From assembly GCA_022495995.1 (NCBI GenBank), contig JAFEMH010001294.1:310001-374000 (forward strand): a DNA stretch of 64,000 nucleotides, written 5' to 3'. The first letter of the stretch is position 1. Each line of letters starts with the position of its first letter. Below the pieces are notes generated by a model. The model saw only the letters and a list, made by a program, of their open reading frames with translations, did not search any database and had not been told where the DNA came from. This DNA is from Adenophora triphylla var. japonica. Its lineage: Eukaryota; Streptophyta; Magnoliopsida; Asterales; Campanulaceae. A program made the translations under genes and the position numbers. Positions 13,827 to 25,317 of the stretch are shown here, in pieces.

Positions 13827-16800
13827 GTATATATATACACACACACTCCCTCCGTCCCATAATACCTTACCCATTTACTATTAGGAACAGGATTTAAGGA
13901 ATAATGTTATAAAAGTATGTGTTGTGAGTGGGTAAGAGAGAATGTGGGGTAGGAAATATTAAGTGGATAGTTGTTGTGAGTATGACAAGTGGGTCCCATT
14001 AATAAATAAGTATTATAAAATTTCCCTTTAAGGAAGTGTGACTTTCCAATGAGGCGCCCGAAATGGCAAAGTGGGTAAGGTGTTATGGGACAAAGGGAGT
14101 ATATATTTGAATACAAAGAAGTTTGGATTTTGTTTCCATTTGATGACTAAATAATGGCGATCCATGTTAAGAGAAGAAGAGAAGAAGTTTTTCTCTGAGC
14201 TGCTTATTTATATTTTGCATTAACTTGATTAATTATGAGGTCAATATTCTACTCTGTTTCTTCTGCAGGCAAAGAGGAATTTGAAGGATCCTGAAAATGC
14301 TTTAATTGGTGCTTTTGCAGGTAACGAGTTTCTCTAAACCAACTCATTACTAAATGATGTACCTAATTTTTTTAAGAGTTCCATTCTTAGTGCACTAGTC
14401 ATAAAAAGCTTGAAATGGTGGAAGACATTGTTTGCTCTTTTCTCGTTGATAGCCTTTTGATAACCCCCCCCCCCCCACCCTATTTGAAGTTCCTATCTAA
14501 CAGAGTATTAGACGACAAGTGGTGTTCTGCAGTTGGTTATCTACATACTTTTTTTTTTTGTAGAATATCATCAAATCTGAAAGTCTGCTCAGACAAATAT
14601 CTCTTGGTAATACATTTTCTATATGCAGGTGTAATTACTGGAGCTATAACTACTCCTCTAGACGTGATTAAGACGAGGTTAATGGTTCAGGTACAGGCCT
14701 TGTAGGTCCTTTTTTGTTATTTGCTGCTGATGAAGAGAATTGAAGTGTACTTCTATTTTGGTACTTTTTAATATTTTCAGGGGTCGGCAAACCAGTACAA
14801 AAGTATCTCCCATTGTGTTAGCACCATTATTAGAGAAGAAGGAAGTTCTGCATTTTTCAAGGTATAGCCTCTCATGATACTTTCTATAGCACATACACAT
14901 TTTTCATGTTATGTTATGGTCTCTTTATGCTACACTTCCCTAATTTAAGCCACAACGCCAGTCACAGCAAAAAAAAAAAAAAACAGGGAAGAATAGAGAG
15001 TATTATAATGCCCCCTCTATCCCAATTCAATGTCCTAATTTCCTTATTGGGATTTCCCAAAATAAACGTTATATTTCTATATACCCTCTCCGTCTCAAAG
15101 AGTTAGTCTCACTTTTAACTTTGGTGGTCAACTTGATTGGACTTTGACCAATAATTTATGAAAATTTGTTTATCCTAATAAAATTACAAAAATGATTACC
15201 GATTCACCATAAAAAAACAGTCTATAACAATTTTAGTATTTCATTAGGATACTCAAATTTTCATAAATTACTGGTCAAAGTCCAATCAAGTTGACCACCA
15301 AAATTAAAGAGTGACTATCTTTCTGGGACGGTTGAGGAGGAATTTATCATGATTGAGTAGATACCAGAGTAGTCTCTGAAAAACTCTAGTGTAGACGGCA
15401 CAACCGGATCCAACACAATCTTGTTTTGTCGAAGATAATAGGATAAAGTTGGGCAGCCATCTATACTGACAGTAAAAACTCTCTTTATTGTTGCAATGAG
15501 ATTGAGGATGTGTCCCTTGGCATAATTAATTAAAATTTGCTTTTGTAGTGGTAATGGAGGGAGGTGTTGGAGTTATGAAGGATAGGGTGAGGGTGAGGGT
15601 GAGGGTGGTGATGATGGTGAAGTGCTTCGACGGTTGTGATGAGGATTGAGGGTGACTAAGTGGTTTGAGGTGATAAAAAAAGTAAGTAAAAAGATGCTCA
15701 CTCTGTCTTACAATGATAGTCCCATTTGACTATAAAAACATTTTAACAATTTATTTTCATTTCCATCACTAACCCTAATGAGCTTCACTTACTACACCAT
15801 TACTCCATCTTCTTAGTTTCTTTGATTGACTCTCACCCTCTACTCTCCTCCCTCTTCTTCTTAGTTGGCAATTTTGAAAGTTGAATGATTTTAACCTAAC
15901 AATTTTGAAAATGGATTATCTTTTTGTGACAAACAAAAATGGAAAATGAGAACACTTTATGGGACGGATGGAGTATTTCGGTTTTGGTGGAGTTGGTGGA
16001 ATCATCGTTGGTGGAATCCGCCTCTTCCCCGCTTCTCTAGCAACCATTTCAACCACTTTTACCCTGCATATGTTAACAAATCCTCCTTTCTCATGCATAA
16101 ATGCCGTCACACACTACTCCTTTGTTAGCGCCGCACCTCCCCCTCCTATGCGTCATCGCCCCCTTCACAGCCTCCCCCTCCTCTCTCATTTCAACGGTCT
16201 AACCCATTTGAAACACAACTTGAAAGTATGCTGAGAAAGTGTTTTACTTGCCCCATTTTTTGATTCTCTTTGTCTCCTCTGTTGTCTGAAGACGCCATCA
16301 AAGCAATGTTAAAGGTCTGGGTCAGGGTATCTGGGTGGTGCATTTGAGAAAATCGCAAATTGAGGCAATATGTTGGTTGGGGGAAGGGGTTGAATAGAAC
16401 CAAATTTGGATTTTTTCCATGTCAGGTATGTGTTAGTGGGTGCACCGTCCTCCCTTTCACTGATTTCCTCAAGTATCATGCCATTGAATAAATTGTCCGA
16501 CAATGTCATATATTGCTACTTCCTACAACTGTGCTTATTGGGTGGAATCTGACCATAAATATGAGTTGAAGACAGTGACATAGACTACATAGTTAGTAGA
16601 GGAAGATCATTGTGGATTCCATTCAGAAGACTATGAATATGGGATTCCTTGGCAGAGTGAGGAAAGAGACGGGATTCTGGGAGATGAGGAAGAATAAAGA
16701 ACTAGGTTTGTGTTTTGGGAGATGAGGAAGAAGATGTAATTAAATAAGACCAAAAATCTGACATAAAAGAGGCGTTGGATGGCACATAAATTTTCCGTAA

Positions 16801-17580
16801 AAAAATTCAACAAAAATATAGTTTGGCCCCCAAATTGATACAAAAATGAAAGTTCATGCCCTAAGGTGAGAAAAATGAAACCACAGGCTCTCTATTGAGG
16901 TTTTTTTTTTTTTTTTGTAAACCTTGTGGTAGTAAAGTGAGATTAACCCAATCAGTAAATTGATATCTGTTAGGGTACGTCATTGCACTAAATTTGATAT
17001 TATAGGGACTCAAATTAAAAAAAAAAAATAGTGAATAACCTATAGAAACACTTATACTTCAAAGACAAAGTGACCTATTATCTCTACTACAAAACAAGAA
17101 CAATGGACCCCAAACCACGAAAAACTGAAACTGGGGACCTTAACTTGCTAGCTCAAGAAATGTTTTTACCCATAAATGCAGTTAACCCATTTGCAAATCT
17201 CTCTTGAATGGAAAGTTCGTAGCATCTATTTAAGAACAAACTTTGATCTTGTGTGCTTCCCAGAACGTTACTCCCTCCGTCCCAAAATGAATGACCAAAT
17301 TTTTTTCAAATTTGCTTATGATCGATCAAGAGCAAATTTGTCATTCATTTTTGGACAGAGGTAGTACCATTTTGTATTATTCAGGATAAAAATGTAGCAT
17401 GGCATACTGATGCATAAATACGTATCATATTTTGGTGTCTTATTGTAGGGAATTGGGCCAAGAGTATTGTGGATAGGCATTGGAGGTTCAATTTTCTTTG
17501 GTGTTCTTGAAAGAACAAAACAGATGCTTGCTGCAAGGCACCCTGTGGATCAGAACTCGAATTCTTTCAAGTCAGATTAA
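7730..17580 (+). CDS. SAMC: S-adenosylmethionine carrier (mitochondrial carrier family), 12 exons
   Basis: Exchanges S-adenosylmethionine for S-adenosylhomocysteine across organelle membranes; Arabidopsis SAMC1 acts in the plastid envelope and mitochondria. Coding exons: 7730-7763, 9865-9972, 10445-10531, 10756-10828, 12162-12252, 13174-13227, 13296-13391, 13599-13688, 14269-14320, 14629-14690, 14781-14861, 17449-17580. All introns are GT-AG and the phases join to exactly 960 nt, giving 319 aa, close to the 325 aa of the Arabidopsis protein. The three carrier signatures are present: PLDTIKTRLQA, PTEVVKQRMQ and PLDVIKTRLMVQ. Other family-specific stretches are LRDLPFDAIQFCIYEQL and GIGPRVLWIGIGGS. 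The N-terminal 45 residues are poorly conserved and probably hold the targeting signal. The start is the first ATG after a leader; a Met at codon 18 is an alternative. The 2.6-kb last intron and most large introns have been enlarged by MITEs. The reading frame is intact, so the gene is probably functional. Confidence 0.95.
7973..8147. mobile_element. Stowaway-like MITE in SAMC intron 1
   Basis: The left end TACTCCGTCCCAAAAAAATC and the right end GGATGGAGGGAGTA form imperfect inverted termini flanked by TA. The size is about 175 bp. It lies within the 2.1-kb first intron on no particular coding feature. Confidence 0.65.
8573..8920. mobile_element. Diverged Stowaway-like MITE in SAMC intron 1
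   Basis: Left end TACTCCCTACGTCCC is matched in inverse by GGGGCGGAGAGTGTA at the right. The interior carries two related copies of a GAGTATATTGAAATATGATA segment near 8700 and 8800, suggesting an internal duplication. Confidence 0.5.
11074..11252. mobile_element. Diverged MITE in SAMC intron 4
   Basis: The left end TACTCCCTCCGTCCCAAAAA is canonical; the right end TTTTTTTTTGGGAGTA is eroded. About 180 bp, flanked by TA. Confidence 0.55.
13760..13838. repeat. (AT)n microsatellite in SAMC intron 8
   Basis: An almost uninterrupted AT dinucleotide run of about 60 bp is followed by a short mixed AT/AC tail. It directly abuts the next MITE, whose insertion target is TA. Confidence 0.95.
13844..14104. 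mobile_element. Stowaway-like MITE in SAMC intron 8
   Basis: Termini ACTCCCTCCGTCCCATAA and TTATGGGACAAAGGGAGT are inverted copies, and CTTACCC near the left end matches GGGTAAG near the right, giving a terminal stem of about 30 bp. It is inserted at the edge of the AT microsatellite. Confidence 0.75.
15080..15345. mobile_element. Long-hairpin MITE in SAMC intron 11
   Basis: The left arm (about 15083-15180) and right arm (about 15250-15345) are near-perfect inverted copies. Both contain TTGGTGGTCAACTTGATTGG and the adjoining GACTTTGACCA word, in opposite orientation. Ends are CCCTCTCCGTCTCAAAG and its degenerate counterpart. A transcript would fold into a hairpin with arms of roughly 80-100 bp. 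Confidence 0.75.
15583..15608 (+). repeat. (GGGTGA)n short tandem repeat
   Basis: Four consecutive GGGTGA-type hexamers in SAMC intron 11. Four GGG runs separated by 3 nt give G-quadruplex potential on the sense strand. It is too short and different in unit to be a plant telomere tract (TTTAGGG). Confidence 0.7.
15695..15976. mobile_element. Stowaway-like MITE in SAMC intron 11
   Basis: Left end CTCACTCTGTCTTACAATGA and right end TTTATGGGACGGATGGAGTA are imperfect inverted termini about 280 bp apart. Both are diverged from the consensus, suggesting an older insertion. Confidence 0.55.
17268..17367. mobile_element. Short 100-bp MITE in SAMC intron 11
   Basis: Left end TACTCCCTCCGTCCCAAAAT and right end ATTTTTGGACAGAGGTAGTA, with the stem running on through GAATGACCAAATTT against AAATTTGTCATTC. 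The element is almost entirely stem. A loose half copy (TTGTCATTCATTTTGGGACG) lies just past the stop codon at about 17670-17690. Confidence 0.75.
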
Positions 17581-18599
17581 CATGAATCTGTCCACCATAT
17601 GTTCAACAGTCAAGCCTATCACCAGCTGAGTTCTGTGTTGCAAAAGTTTCCAGCCAATTTGAAAAAAAAATTGTCATTCATTTTGGGACGGAGCGAGTAT
17701 TATTCGACAAACATACAGTGCTGATGTCTGAGGGGTTATCAAGTTTACTTCGTTTTTAGTTTGAATCACTTGCGTACATGACGTTTTTCGTCAAACCCCT
17801 ATGGTATTTTTCGTGAGGGAGAGCCTATTTGCGGTACATGGAGTTTAGGGATAAAAACTTCGGTTTGATTTCCCCTCTATGAATGAATGGTCAAACTATC
17901 CATGTTTTGATATTTTTAAATAGGCCAATCAAAATTTTGAACCCTTTGCTTAAACTTCAATTTTAACCATATAGCTGTTTAATTTTAGCAGTTTTTTAAC
18001 CATTGTAATTTGGATACGCACTCATTTTTTCCCGAAAGCCTAACGTGCGATGGTTTAAATTGCTAAAAAAATGCTTTAATTTTCATTATTTTTTGGGGAA
18101 ATGAGTATGTATTTAAAGTATAATGGTTAAAACTGTAAAAAAATAACAACGATGGAAACTTAAGCAAAGTATGACGGTTCAAAATGTCAATAATCTTTTT
18201 AAATACAACACCTTTTCTCTTCTAGCGATTCAACCCTAATCTGTAATCCACAAAGACAGATGTTTGGGTGGGATGGGAAGGAGATAGCAAGAAAAGAGAC
18301 AACCTATACACACTCCCAACTGCGAAATTCATGCGTGCAATAAAAAAGACGAACAACTAATGGCAAAAAAAATTGGGGCTCATAGAAGTCTGAATTTTAT
18401 AGTAATTGAGTTACATTTTGTAATATTATGAGTTTTATCTTCTAATAACATGAGTTATATTTTTCTGTCAAACATTATAGTAACATGAATACAAATTGTA
18501 CTAGCATGAGTTATGTGTTATAGTAATAATTTCGGACTTGTGTTATATAACGCACTTGCCTGAAATATTCGTACTCGTTATACTTTGTCACAATCCCAA
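17581..18599. repeat. 3' flank of SAMC with a long imperfect inverted repeat
   Basis: About 17908-18050 and 18080-18216 are imperfect inverted arms. The left arm reads TTTTGAACC, CTTTGCTTAA, TTTAACCAT then CACTCATTT; the right arm has the same words reversed. A diverged hairpin-type transposon is likely, with GTATTTAAA-like ends. The remaining DNA to the Copia target site shows no gene; it has several ATGAGTTAT-type words around 18430-18520. Confidence 0.5.
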
Positions 18600-18604
18600 A
18601 CATA

Positions 18605-19368
18605 TGTTGGAAATTAAATTAATAAGCACCACAGATTAAACAACGATTTAATCAACAGTAGGGGATTTTATTGATCAAGTCAAACGTACCAATTAAGCCA
18701 ATAGCAAAAACCGAAAGCCAGGAACAGGATCAGGAAAACAAACAGAAACAAGAAGAACAAACAGTTAGAAAACTTATCGTGATTTGATCGAGTCGCCTTA
18801 GGAAGACTGTCCTAAGAGAAAATATTGCCCCCAATTGGTGCAACTCAGGTACAGGCAAATTTCTCCGAGGATAAAACGATCACGAACTACGTACCACAAA
18901 ATAGCACACAGGTAGGTAGTCACCGGCGGTCCTATCTCAGTCGCCTTGAATCTCACGAACGAATCTCTATGAACGGGAGTAATCAACAATGAATCAAAGC
19001 CAAGAGAATTGTGTTCTCTCCTTGTAATTCACTGTAGAAAACGGCTGGGAGAAGGAGCTATTTATACATATGTGATAAAATTAGGTTTAGGAATTAATTA
19101 ACCCAAAAAACCCACGAAAATTCGGCCCGGGGCAGAAAATCCTCGTCACAAGCGCGGCCGCCCTAGGGCATGCGCGGCCGCGCTCAACGGAGGACAAATT
19201 GGGTGGAGTTGCGGCAAGCCGCCGCGGCCGCCCTAGGCGTGAGCGCGGCCGCCCTCCTTCGCAGGTGTCTCCGACGTGATTTTCCTCCCTACCAAATATC
19301 GCTCAAGCCCAATGACATCCAAGGACATATGCTATGAACTTCCATATCACAAATGCAAAATTCCAACA
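18605..19368 (-). repeat. 3' LTR of the Copia element
   Basis: Carries four copies of a GCGCGGCCGCCC-type GC-rich near-palindrome at about 19152-19255 (counted on the plus strand) in otherwise AT-rich DNA. A minus-strand TATAAATAG lies at 19058-19066, 86 bp beyond the nearest copy in the direction of transcription. This places the cluster in U3. Confidence 0.9.
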
Positions 19369-20065
19369 ATCCCCACAAGTTCATAGAAATATGACGTGTA
19401 TGCATTGTCCATTGCCATGCTTTCAATAATGGTACCTTCCGGCTTGAACCACTACCTATGTTATCCAACGCAAACCTCCACAGACCGGATGAACGGGTGT
19501 CTTGAATCGATGCCTTTGGATGTAGAGGCCTTTGGTAACAAACACGACAAAAGCTATGATAGGCCCTCTATCGCATACTTGACGCTTATAAGCCATACGT
19601 CCCGATCCTCTATCATGAGTGCTTTCAAGGAATAACCCAAATTCCTCTAGTTGCGGCCAACAACAACACTCACTTAGTCAAGCATCTCGTAAGATGTACC
19701 GCTAACATCTTGCCTAAAAGACTTGATCCCATTCAAAGTTCCAAACTTTTACTAAATTAGCAAAGAATGAGCACCTCTAGGCTATTCAGGGATAGACTCA
19801 GACATGTAACATGTCAATCTATTATTAGTGCTCCGACTCACCCCACAGCTTGTTATTACCACATTGAATCTCCTTTGTGGGATCTCCACTCAGGTAGATT
19901 GGGTTGCTACTGCGTTTGAGTCAGACGGGGTTCAGTCCCATCCCCAACCTAGATTTTTGAACAAGAGCAAATTCTAGCCCTTTGGTTAAAGGATCACCGT
20001 GTTATCCTTGGTACCAACATAATCAACAAATATCACCTTCCGAGACACAAGATCCCTTATAGATT

Positions 20066-20647
20066 TTAATCTAATTTGGATGTGTCTTCTAGTTTCTGAT
20101 TGTACTTGACACTTTTCGCTTTCTCAATTGTGGCAGTGTTGTCACAATGTACAGAGATAATGTGCATGGGCTTACCGACCATGGGCAACTCAGTACATAA
20201 GTCCTCGAAGCCATTCAGCTTCCAATCCGGAGTGTCAAGGGCAACTAATTCGGCCTCAAAAGTAGACCTAGACAACAGAGTTTGTTTGGTCGACCTCCAA
20301 GCGACCGCAGCCCGCCTAAGGTGAAAACATACCCCGTCATGCACCATAACTCCCGGAGTTAAAGGCAATCCGGCTTGCATCACTATACCCTTCAAGCACG
20401 TAGGATATCTACCATAATGCAGCCCAAGGGAAACCGTTCCCTTCAAGTACTTGAGAACTCTATCAAGAGCTTCCCAATGTGCTTTATTTGGACATTGAGT
20501 ATATCTAGCTAACCTAGTAACCGAGTATGAAATATCCGGTCTAGTACAATTGGCAAGATACATCAAACCTCCAATAATTTGAGAATATCTCAACCGAGCC
20601 ATCGGTACTCCACTTTCATTCTTAGTAAGTGCAAGCTGAAGGATCAT
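20066..20647 (-). pseudogene. Copia RNase H region
   Basis: A 193-codon open frame encodes the end of Copia RT and the RNase H: the RYSQIIGGLMYLANCTRPDI segment, an AHWEALDRVLKYLKGT block, and a SVHCDNTATIE block. The residue run at AEFVAL in active elements is here AELVAL. The upstream RT frame is broken, so this is a remnant. Confidence 0.9.
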
Positions 20648-20649
20648 AT

Positions 20650-21450
20650 GGAGTCTTAGCTACTTTGCAATTCTTATAACCAAATTTCTCAATTACACTT
20701 TCGCATAATGAGATCGCGATATGGTTATGCCACTAGTTGAACGAGTCAACTTAAGGCCAAGAATCACACTAGCTACTCCCATATCCTTCATCTCAAACTT
20801 ACTTTTCAAGAATTCCTTAGTAGTATTAATGATCCTCATATCAGCCCAAACAATGTAATATCATCGACATACGTACATAAGACAATACTACTATCACCAA
20901 TACTCTTGCTATAGACACACTTATCAAACTCATTAGTAACAAAGCCAAACGATGAGACAATTTTATCAAATTTCTCATGCCATCGCTAGGGGCTTGTTTC
21001 AGTCCATACAAGGACTTAACAAGTTTACAAACCTTTCTCTCATTGCCGAGGCCTCAAAACCTTCAAAGTTGATCCATATAAATTTCTTCCTCTAGATCGC
21101 CATGCAAGAAGGCGGTCTTAACATCCATCCGATGGATAGGAAGATCATATACGAGGCCAATGCGATAAGCATTCGGATTGTAGTCATTCTAGCAACCGGC
21201 GAATAGGTATCGAAATAGTCTATTCCCTCCATTTGCTTGAATCCCTTAGCCACTAACCTAGCCTTAAACTTGTCAACGGTTCCATCCGGTTTCAGCTTTC
21301 CTTTTGAAGACCCACTTACATCCTATCGTGCTACAACCAGAGGGAGATCGACCAATTCCCATGTCCCATTAGAGACAATAGAATCCATCTCACTCTTAAC
21401 AAGCATCCTTCCACCGCTTGGCATCGAAGTAGCCATAGCAGCTTTGAAGG
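20650..21450 (-). pseudogene. Degenerate Copia reverse transcriptase
   Basis: The minus strand still shows the catalytic YVDD box at about 20860-20871, and codons around it matching Copia RT. The frame changes several times between 20650 and 21450 and contains stops, so no full RT is encoded. Confidence 0.8.
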
Positions 21451-22790
21451 TTAGAGGATCACCTCGACATTGTAAGTGATGAAATCACTTCCAAAGTCCT
21501 TGGTGGTCCTTGCCCGTTTGCTCCTTCTTGGTTCAATCTCATCGTCAAAATGAGTTGCACTAGAATCAACCCCCACATTCGTTAGCTCCTCTACTTGAGC
21601 AGGAATGGAATTAGTGGTCGGGTTGGATTCTTTAGGAAGTCCGTCTTTCATAGGAAACACATCCTCAAAAAATGTTGCTTCACGTAACTCAACTATAGAG
21701 TTCACATCTATGCCAGAAATTTCAGATTTTATAATAAGAAATCTCAATGCATAACTTGTTTCAGAATAACCTATAAAGATAGCATCAACAGTTTTAGGTC
21801 CAAGCTTCTTCCTTTTGTGTGCGGGTACAAGTACCTTTGCAAGGCACCCCCACACTTTTAAGTGTTTCAAGCTAGCCTGTCGACCTCTCCAAAGTTCAAA
21901 CGGACTTTCCTTTCTATGCTTAGGAGGGACTCTATTCAGAATATGGCAAGCCGTATTCAAAGCCTCTCCCCACATATATTTGGGCAATCCAGAACTTATG
22001 AGTAAACTGTTAATCATATCGCAAGGGTTCTATTCTTACGCTCAGCAATACCATTTGATTGAGGAGTATAGGGAGGAGTCTCTTCATGTACTATTCCGTT
22101 TTCTTGGCAATAATACATGAAGGGGTTAGACTCATATTCACCTCCTCTATCAGACCTTAACCGTTTAAGTTTCTTGCCAGTTTGTGTTTCTGCTTCGTTC
22201 TTAAATATAATGAATTTATCTAATGCTTCATCCTTAGAATTAAGCAAGAACACATAACAATATTTACTAGCATCATCAATAAAGGTGAGAAAGTATTTCT
22301 TTTTGTCTTTGGTCAACACACCATTAAATTCACAAATATCAGTATGAACTAAATCTAGAATTTCAGAATTTCTCACAACCGTTTTAAACGGACCTTTTGT
22401 AGATTTAGCTTCAACACATACATGACATTTAGAACTTTTATCAATAGCATGTTTAGGAATAATATCTAAATTCATCATTCTTTTCACGTAATCATAATTA
22501 ATATGTCCTAAACGACCATGCCAAACATTTGAAGATTCAATGGAATAAGAAACAGGATAATCAATAGAACTAAAATTATTGTTGTGCGAACAAACATCAG
22601 TTTCAACTCTAATTTTAAATAAACCATCCGAGGAATAACCTTTCCCCACAAAACTACCAGAATCCAAAATAATAACCTTATTACACTTAAATGAAATCTC
22701 AAATCCTTCCCTAACTAGACTAGAACCACTAATAATGTTGCGACGAATGTCGAACGTGATACACTCGATGCAAGGTAAGAATGCGCCCAT
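21451..22790 (-). pseudogene. Copia GAG-pre-integrase and integrase region
   Basis: The frame at 22014-22790 holds the pre-integrase zinc motif (HGRLGHINYDYV and CHVCVEAK) followed by the integrase core: TDICEF for the first Asp, FIDDAS, and NGIAERKNRTL for the catalytic Glu. A second open frame, 21451-22017, overlaps by 4 nt and continues with the integrase C-terminus (HILNRVPPKHRKESPFELW). A single-nucleotide shift at the join breaks what was one polyprotein. The protease region upstream is degraded. Confidence 0.9.
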
Positions 22791-22950
22791 CGGGAAACCT
22801 CAGTCCACGCGTCCCGCCCCAAGCACCTTTGCGGCACTAGAATTCCCCATCGTCACTGATCTACCACGGTCAGCCGGTAAGACACAAATAGCAATTTATC
22901 GGCACAAACGTGCACATTTGCCCCAAAGGTCAACTAGCCACTCGTTGGGT

Positions 22951-23935
22951 TCATAGACAAGAAAGAGTTCGTGACAAGAAGTTACATACTTTGTAACATT
23001 GCGGGTCGAGCGTCAACTCCAGTGCGTCGGAGTCGGGATCATCATAATCCTTCGGACCCAACACCATGTTGACAGCCAGATGGTCATCGCAGAGCCTTGT
23101 GGTCCTTTTCCTTTCTTGGACGGGCGTCCCTAGAAAAGTGTCCACCTTCTCCACAATTCCAGCAGCCTGCTTTTGCTTTTGGCTTCCTAAAGTTATTTTT
23201 CTTAACTTTAAGCTTATCATGGTTTTCTTTATCCTTAGAAGTTTTCACACCTTTTCCTTTAAACTTGCTTTTACCGGTTATCATATTAGCGGCGGCCTCC
23301 ACAGTACACTAGGTTGGTTACCGTTATGCACCTCCCGAATCGCAATTGCATTCATCAACTCATTGAGTGACAAGCTTCCAGACGATGCTTGAGGGTCATA
23401 CCAAATTCTCCCCAAGATCGAGGAAACTTCTCAATGATAGCCATGACAACGAACTTGTCGGGAAGTCCCATGTCGGCATCCTTGAGTGATTGCAAAATGA
23501 TTTGGAGTTCGTGCACTTGATCGGTAACCGACTTGCCCTCACTCATGTGATAATTCAGAACCTTCTCACTTGGTACTTTTCCACACCGGATTCATCGGTG
23601 CCGTACTTCTTGGAAAGAGAGTCCCACAAAGTGACGCAAAGTAGTGAGAGGAGCAGAGCAATAAACATCAAAGAGTGCATTCGACAAAGCCGACGTAATG
23701 CATCCTCGAACAACATCGTCCCGCTCCTTCCACAGCTTTAACCGCAGCCACACTAACAGGATCATCACCATTCGTAGTAGGACATTTGGATGTCGCATAC
23801 TGCAGACATGCCCTTAATTGACGGCGGATCTTCATGCGTTCGCACCAACGCTTGAAGTTCTTGCCACCAAACTTCTCCTAAGATCGGAGGTGTCAACTAG
23901 GGACTTAAAGGGAGAGCTAGAGGAACCACCGTACA
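22951..23935 (-). pseudogene. Copia gag with zinc knuckle, frameshifted
   Basis: Gag begins near 23935 (minus ATG, then YGGSSS) and continues in pieces through 23592-23798, 23355-23546, 23084-23302 and 22951-23220. The UBN2-type capsid core is visible (ALSNALFDVYCSAP, MSEGKSVTDQVHELQ). The zinc knuckle CWNCGEGGHFSRD lacks its last Cys in the current frame. At least three frame changes are needed to read it through. Confidence 0.8.
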
Positions 23936-23968
23936 TGATCAAATAAAATAATATTTTCTCTTAGACTC

Positions 23969-24731
23969 GTTGGAAATTAAATTAATAAGCACCACAGATT
24001 AAACAACGATTTAATCAACGGTAGGGATTTTATTGATCAAGTCAAACGTACCAATTAAGCCAATAGCAAAAACCGAAAGCCAGAACAGGATCGGGAAAAC
24101 AAACGAAACAAGAAGAACAAATAGTTAGAAAACTTATCGTGATTTGATCGAGTCGCCTTAGGAAGACCTGTCCCTAAGAGAAAATATTGCCCCCAATTGG
24201 TGCAACTCGTGCAGTGCAAATTTCTCCGAGGATAAAACGATCACGAACTACGTACCACAAAATAGCACACAGGTAGGTAGTCACCGGCGGTCCTATCTCA
24301 GTCGCCTTGAATCTCACGAATGAATCTCTATGAACGGGAGTAATCAACAATGAATCAAAGCCAAGAGAATTGTGTTCTCTCCTTGTAATTCACTGTAGAA
24401 AACGGCTGGGAGAAGGAGCTATTTATACATATGTGATAAAATTAGGTTTAGGAATTAATTAACCCAAAAAAACCCACGAAAATTCGGCCCAGGCAGGAAA
24501 ATCCTCGTCACAAGCGCGGCCGCCCTAGGGGCATGCGCGACCGCGCTCAACGGAGGACAAATTGGGTGGAGTTGCGGCAAGCCAGCGCGGCCGCCCTAGG
24601 CGTGAGCGCGGCCGCCCTCCTTCGCAGTGTCTCCGACGTGATTTTCCTCCCTACCAAATATCAGTTCAAGCCCAATGACATCCAAGGACATATGCTATGA
24701 ACTTCCATATCACAAATGCAAAATTCCAACA
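23969..24731 (-). repeat. 5' LTR of the Copia element
   Basis: Partner of the LTR at 18605-19368. Its inner end is mutated (CCAACG in place of CCAACA on the minus strand). Only about 33 bp separate it from the gag ATG, and no TGGTATCAGAGC-type primer-binding site is visible there. The same four GC-rich motifs occur at about 24513-24617 with several substitutions. Confidence 0.9.
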
Positions 24732-24736
24732 ACATA

Positions 24737-25312
24737 TAGTTTCCGAACTTGACATTTGAATTATCTTAGGTGACTACTATGCTTTGTTCACGTTTTTAGT
24801 CCCACATCCAATTCCGTCGAATTTTGAATAGAAAAAATTAGATGCACGATTCACATATCGTTTTTACAAGAGTACTACCTTTGTCAAACAATTTAAAACA
24901 AAGTACATTGATTAAACTGCATTATAGTGTACTGCACTGATGCCAAATCATATTGGTATCACAGCAAACTGTTTTTAGAAGAAAACTAAGAGATCTATGA
25001 AGAACATAGGCCGAACCACATGTTTTCTTAATGTATTCGTTGATATCTATAGTATAAATCACACCATGGGTGAACAGTACTATGAACAGTATCAAATGTC
25101 AAATTTTCCATTTTGCCCTTACTAAGTTGTCCCTTTCCCCATTTTGCACTTTAAATTTTTTTTTTTTTTTTTAAAATTAAAAAAAAAAAAACACGTGTCC
25201 TCGGCGGGCTTTTACTAGTACATTCATACATTAAGCCTCTATTTATAAGCCACTATACTAGAAAATCAAGATAGCTAGAAGTCTGTGGGATGATTTTGAA
25301 AATTCATAATTG
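24737..25312. other. Spacer between two LTR elements
   Basis: No gene is seen. It contains adjacent T-rich and A-rich runs at about 25158-25190. Its last 75 bp (25238-25312) are nearly identical to 33458-33532 inside the next element. Confidence 0.5.
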
Positions 25313-25317
25313 GTGTC

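Larger units (their letters stand above)
18605..24731 (-). mobile_element. Full-length, decayed Copia LTR retrotransposon
   Basis: Two direct repeats of about 764 bp bound the element, with TGTTGG...CCAACA ends. A 5-bp target-site duplication, ACATA, is present at 18600-18604 and 24732-24736. Coding order on the minus strand is gag, integrase, reverse transcriptase, RNase H, which is the Copia order. The polypurine tract (minus GTGGGGAT) abuts the 3' LTR at 19369. The coding region is broken by frameshifts and stops. The two LTRs differ at about 18 sites by eye (roughly 2-3%). Confidence 0.95.

Noticed and set aside
13617..13862. Open frame reading through the AT microsatellite
   Set aside because: It is SAMC exon 8 running into its intron; the Ile-Tyr repeat is translated microsatellite.
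15583..15608. Telomere-like GGGTGA repeats
   Set aside because: Only four units, in an intron, and not the plant TTTAGGG unit.
20100..20324. Plus-strand open frame across the Copia RNase H region
   Set aside because: Antisense shadow of the RNase H frame.
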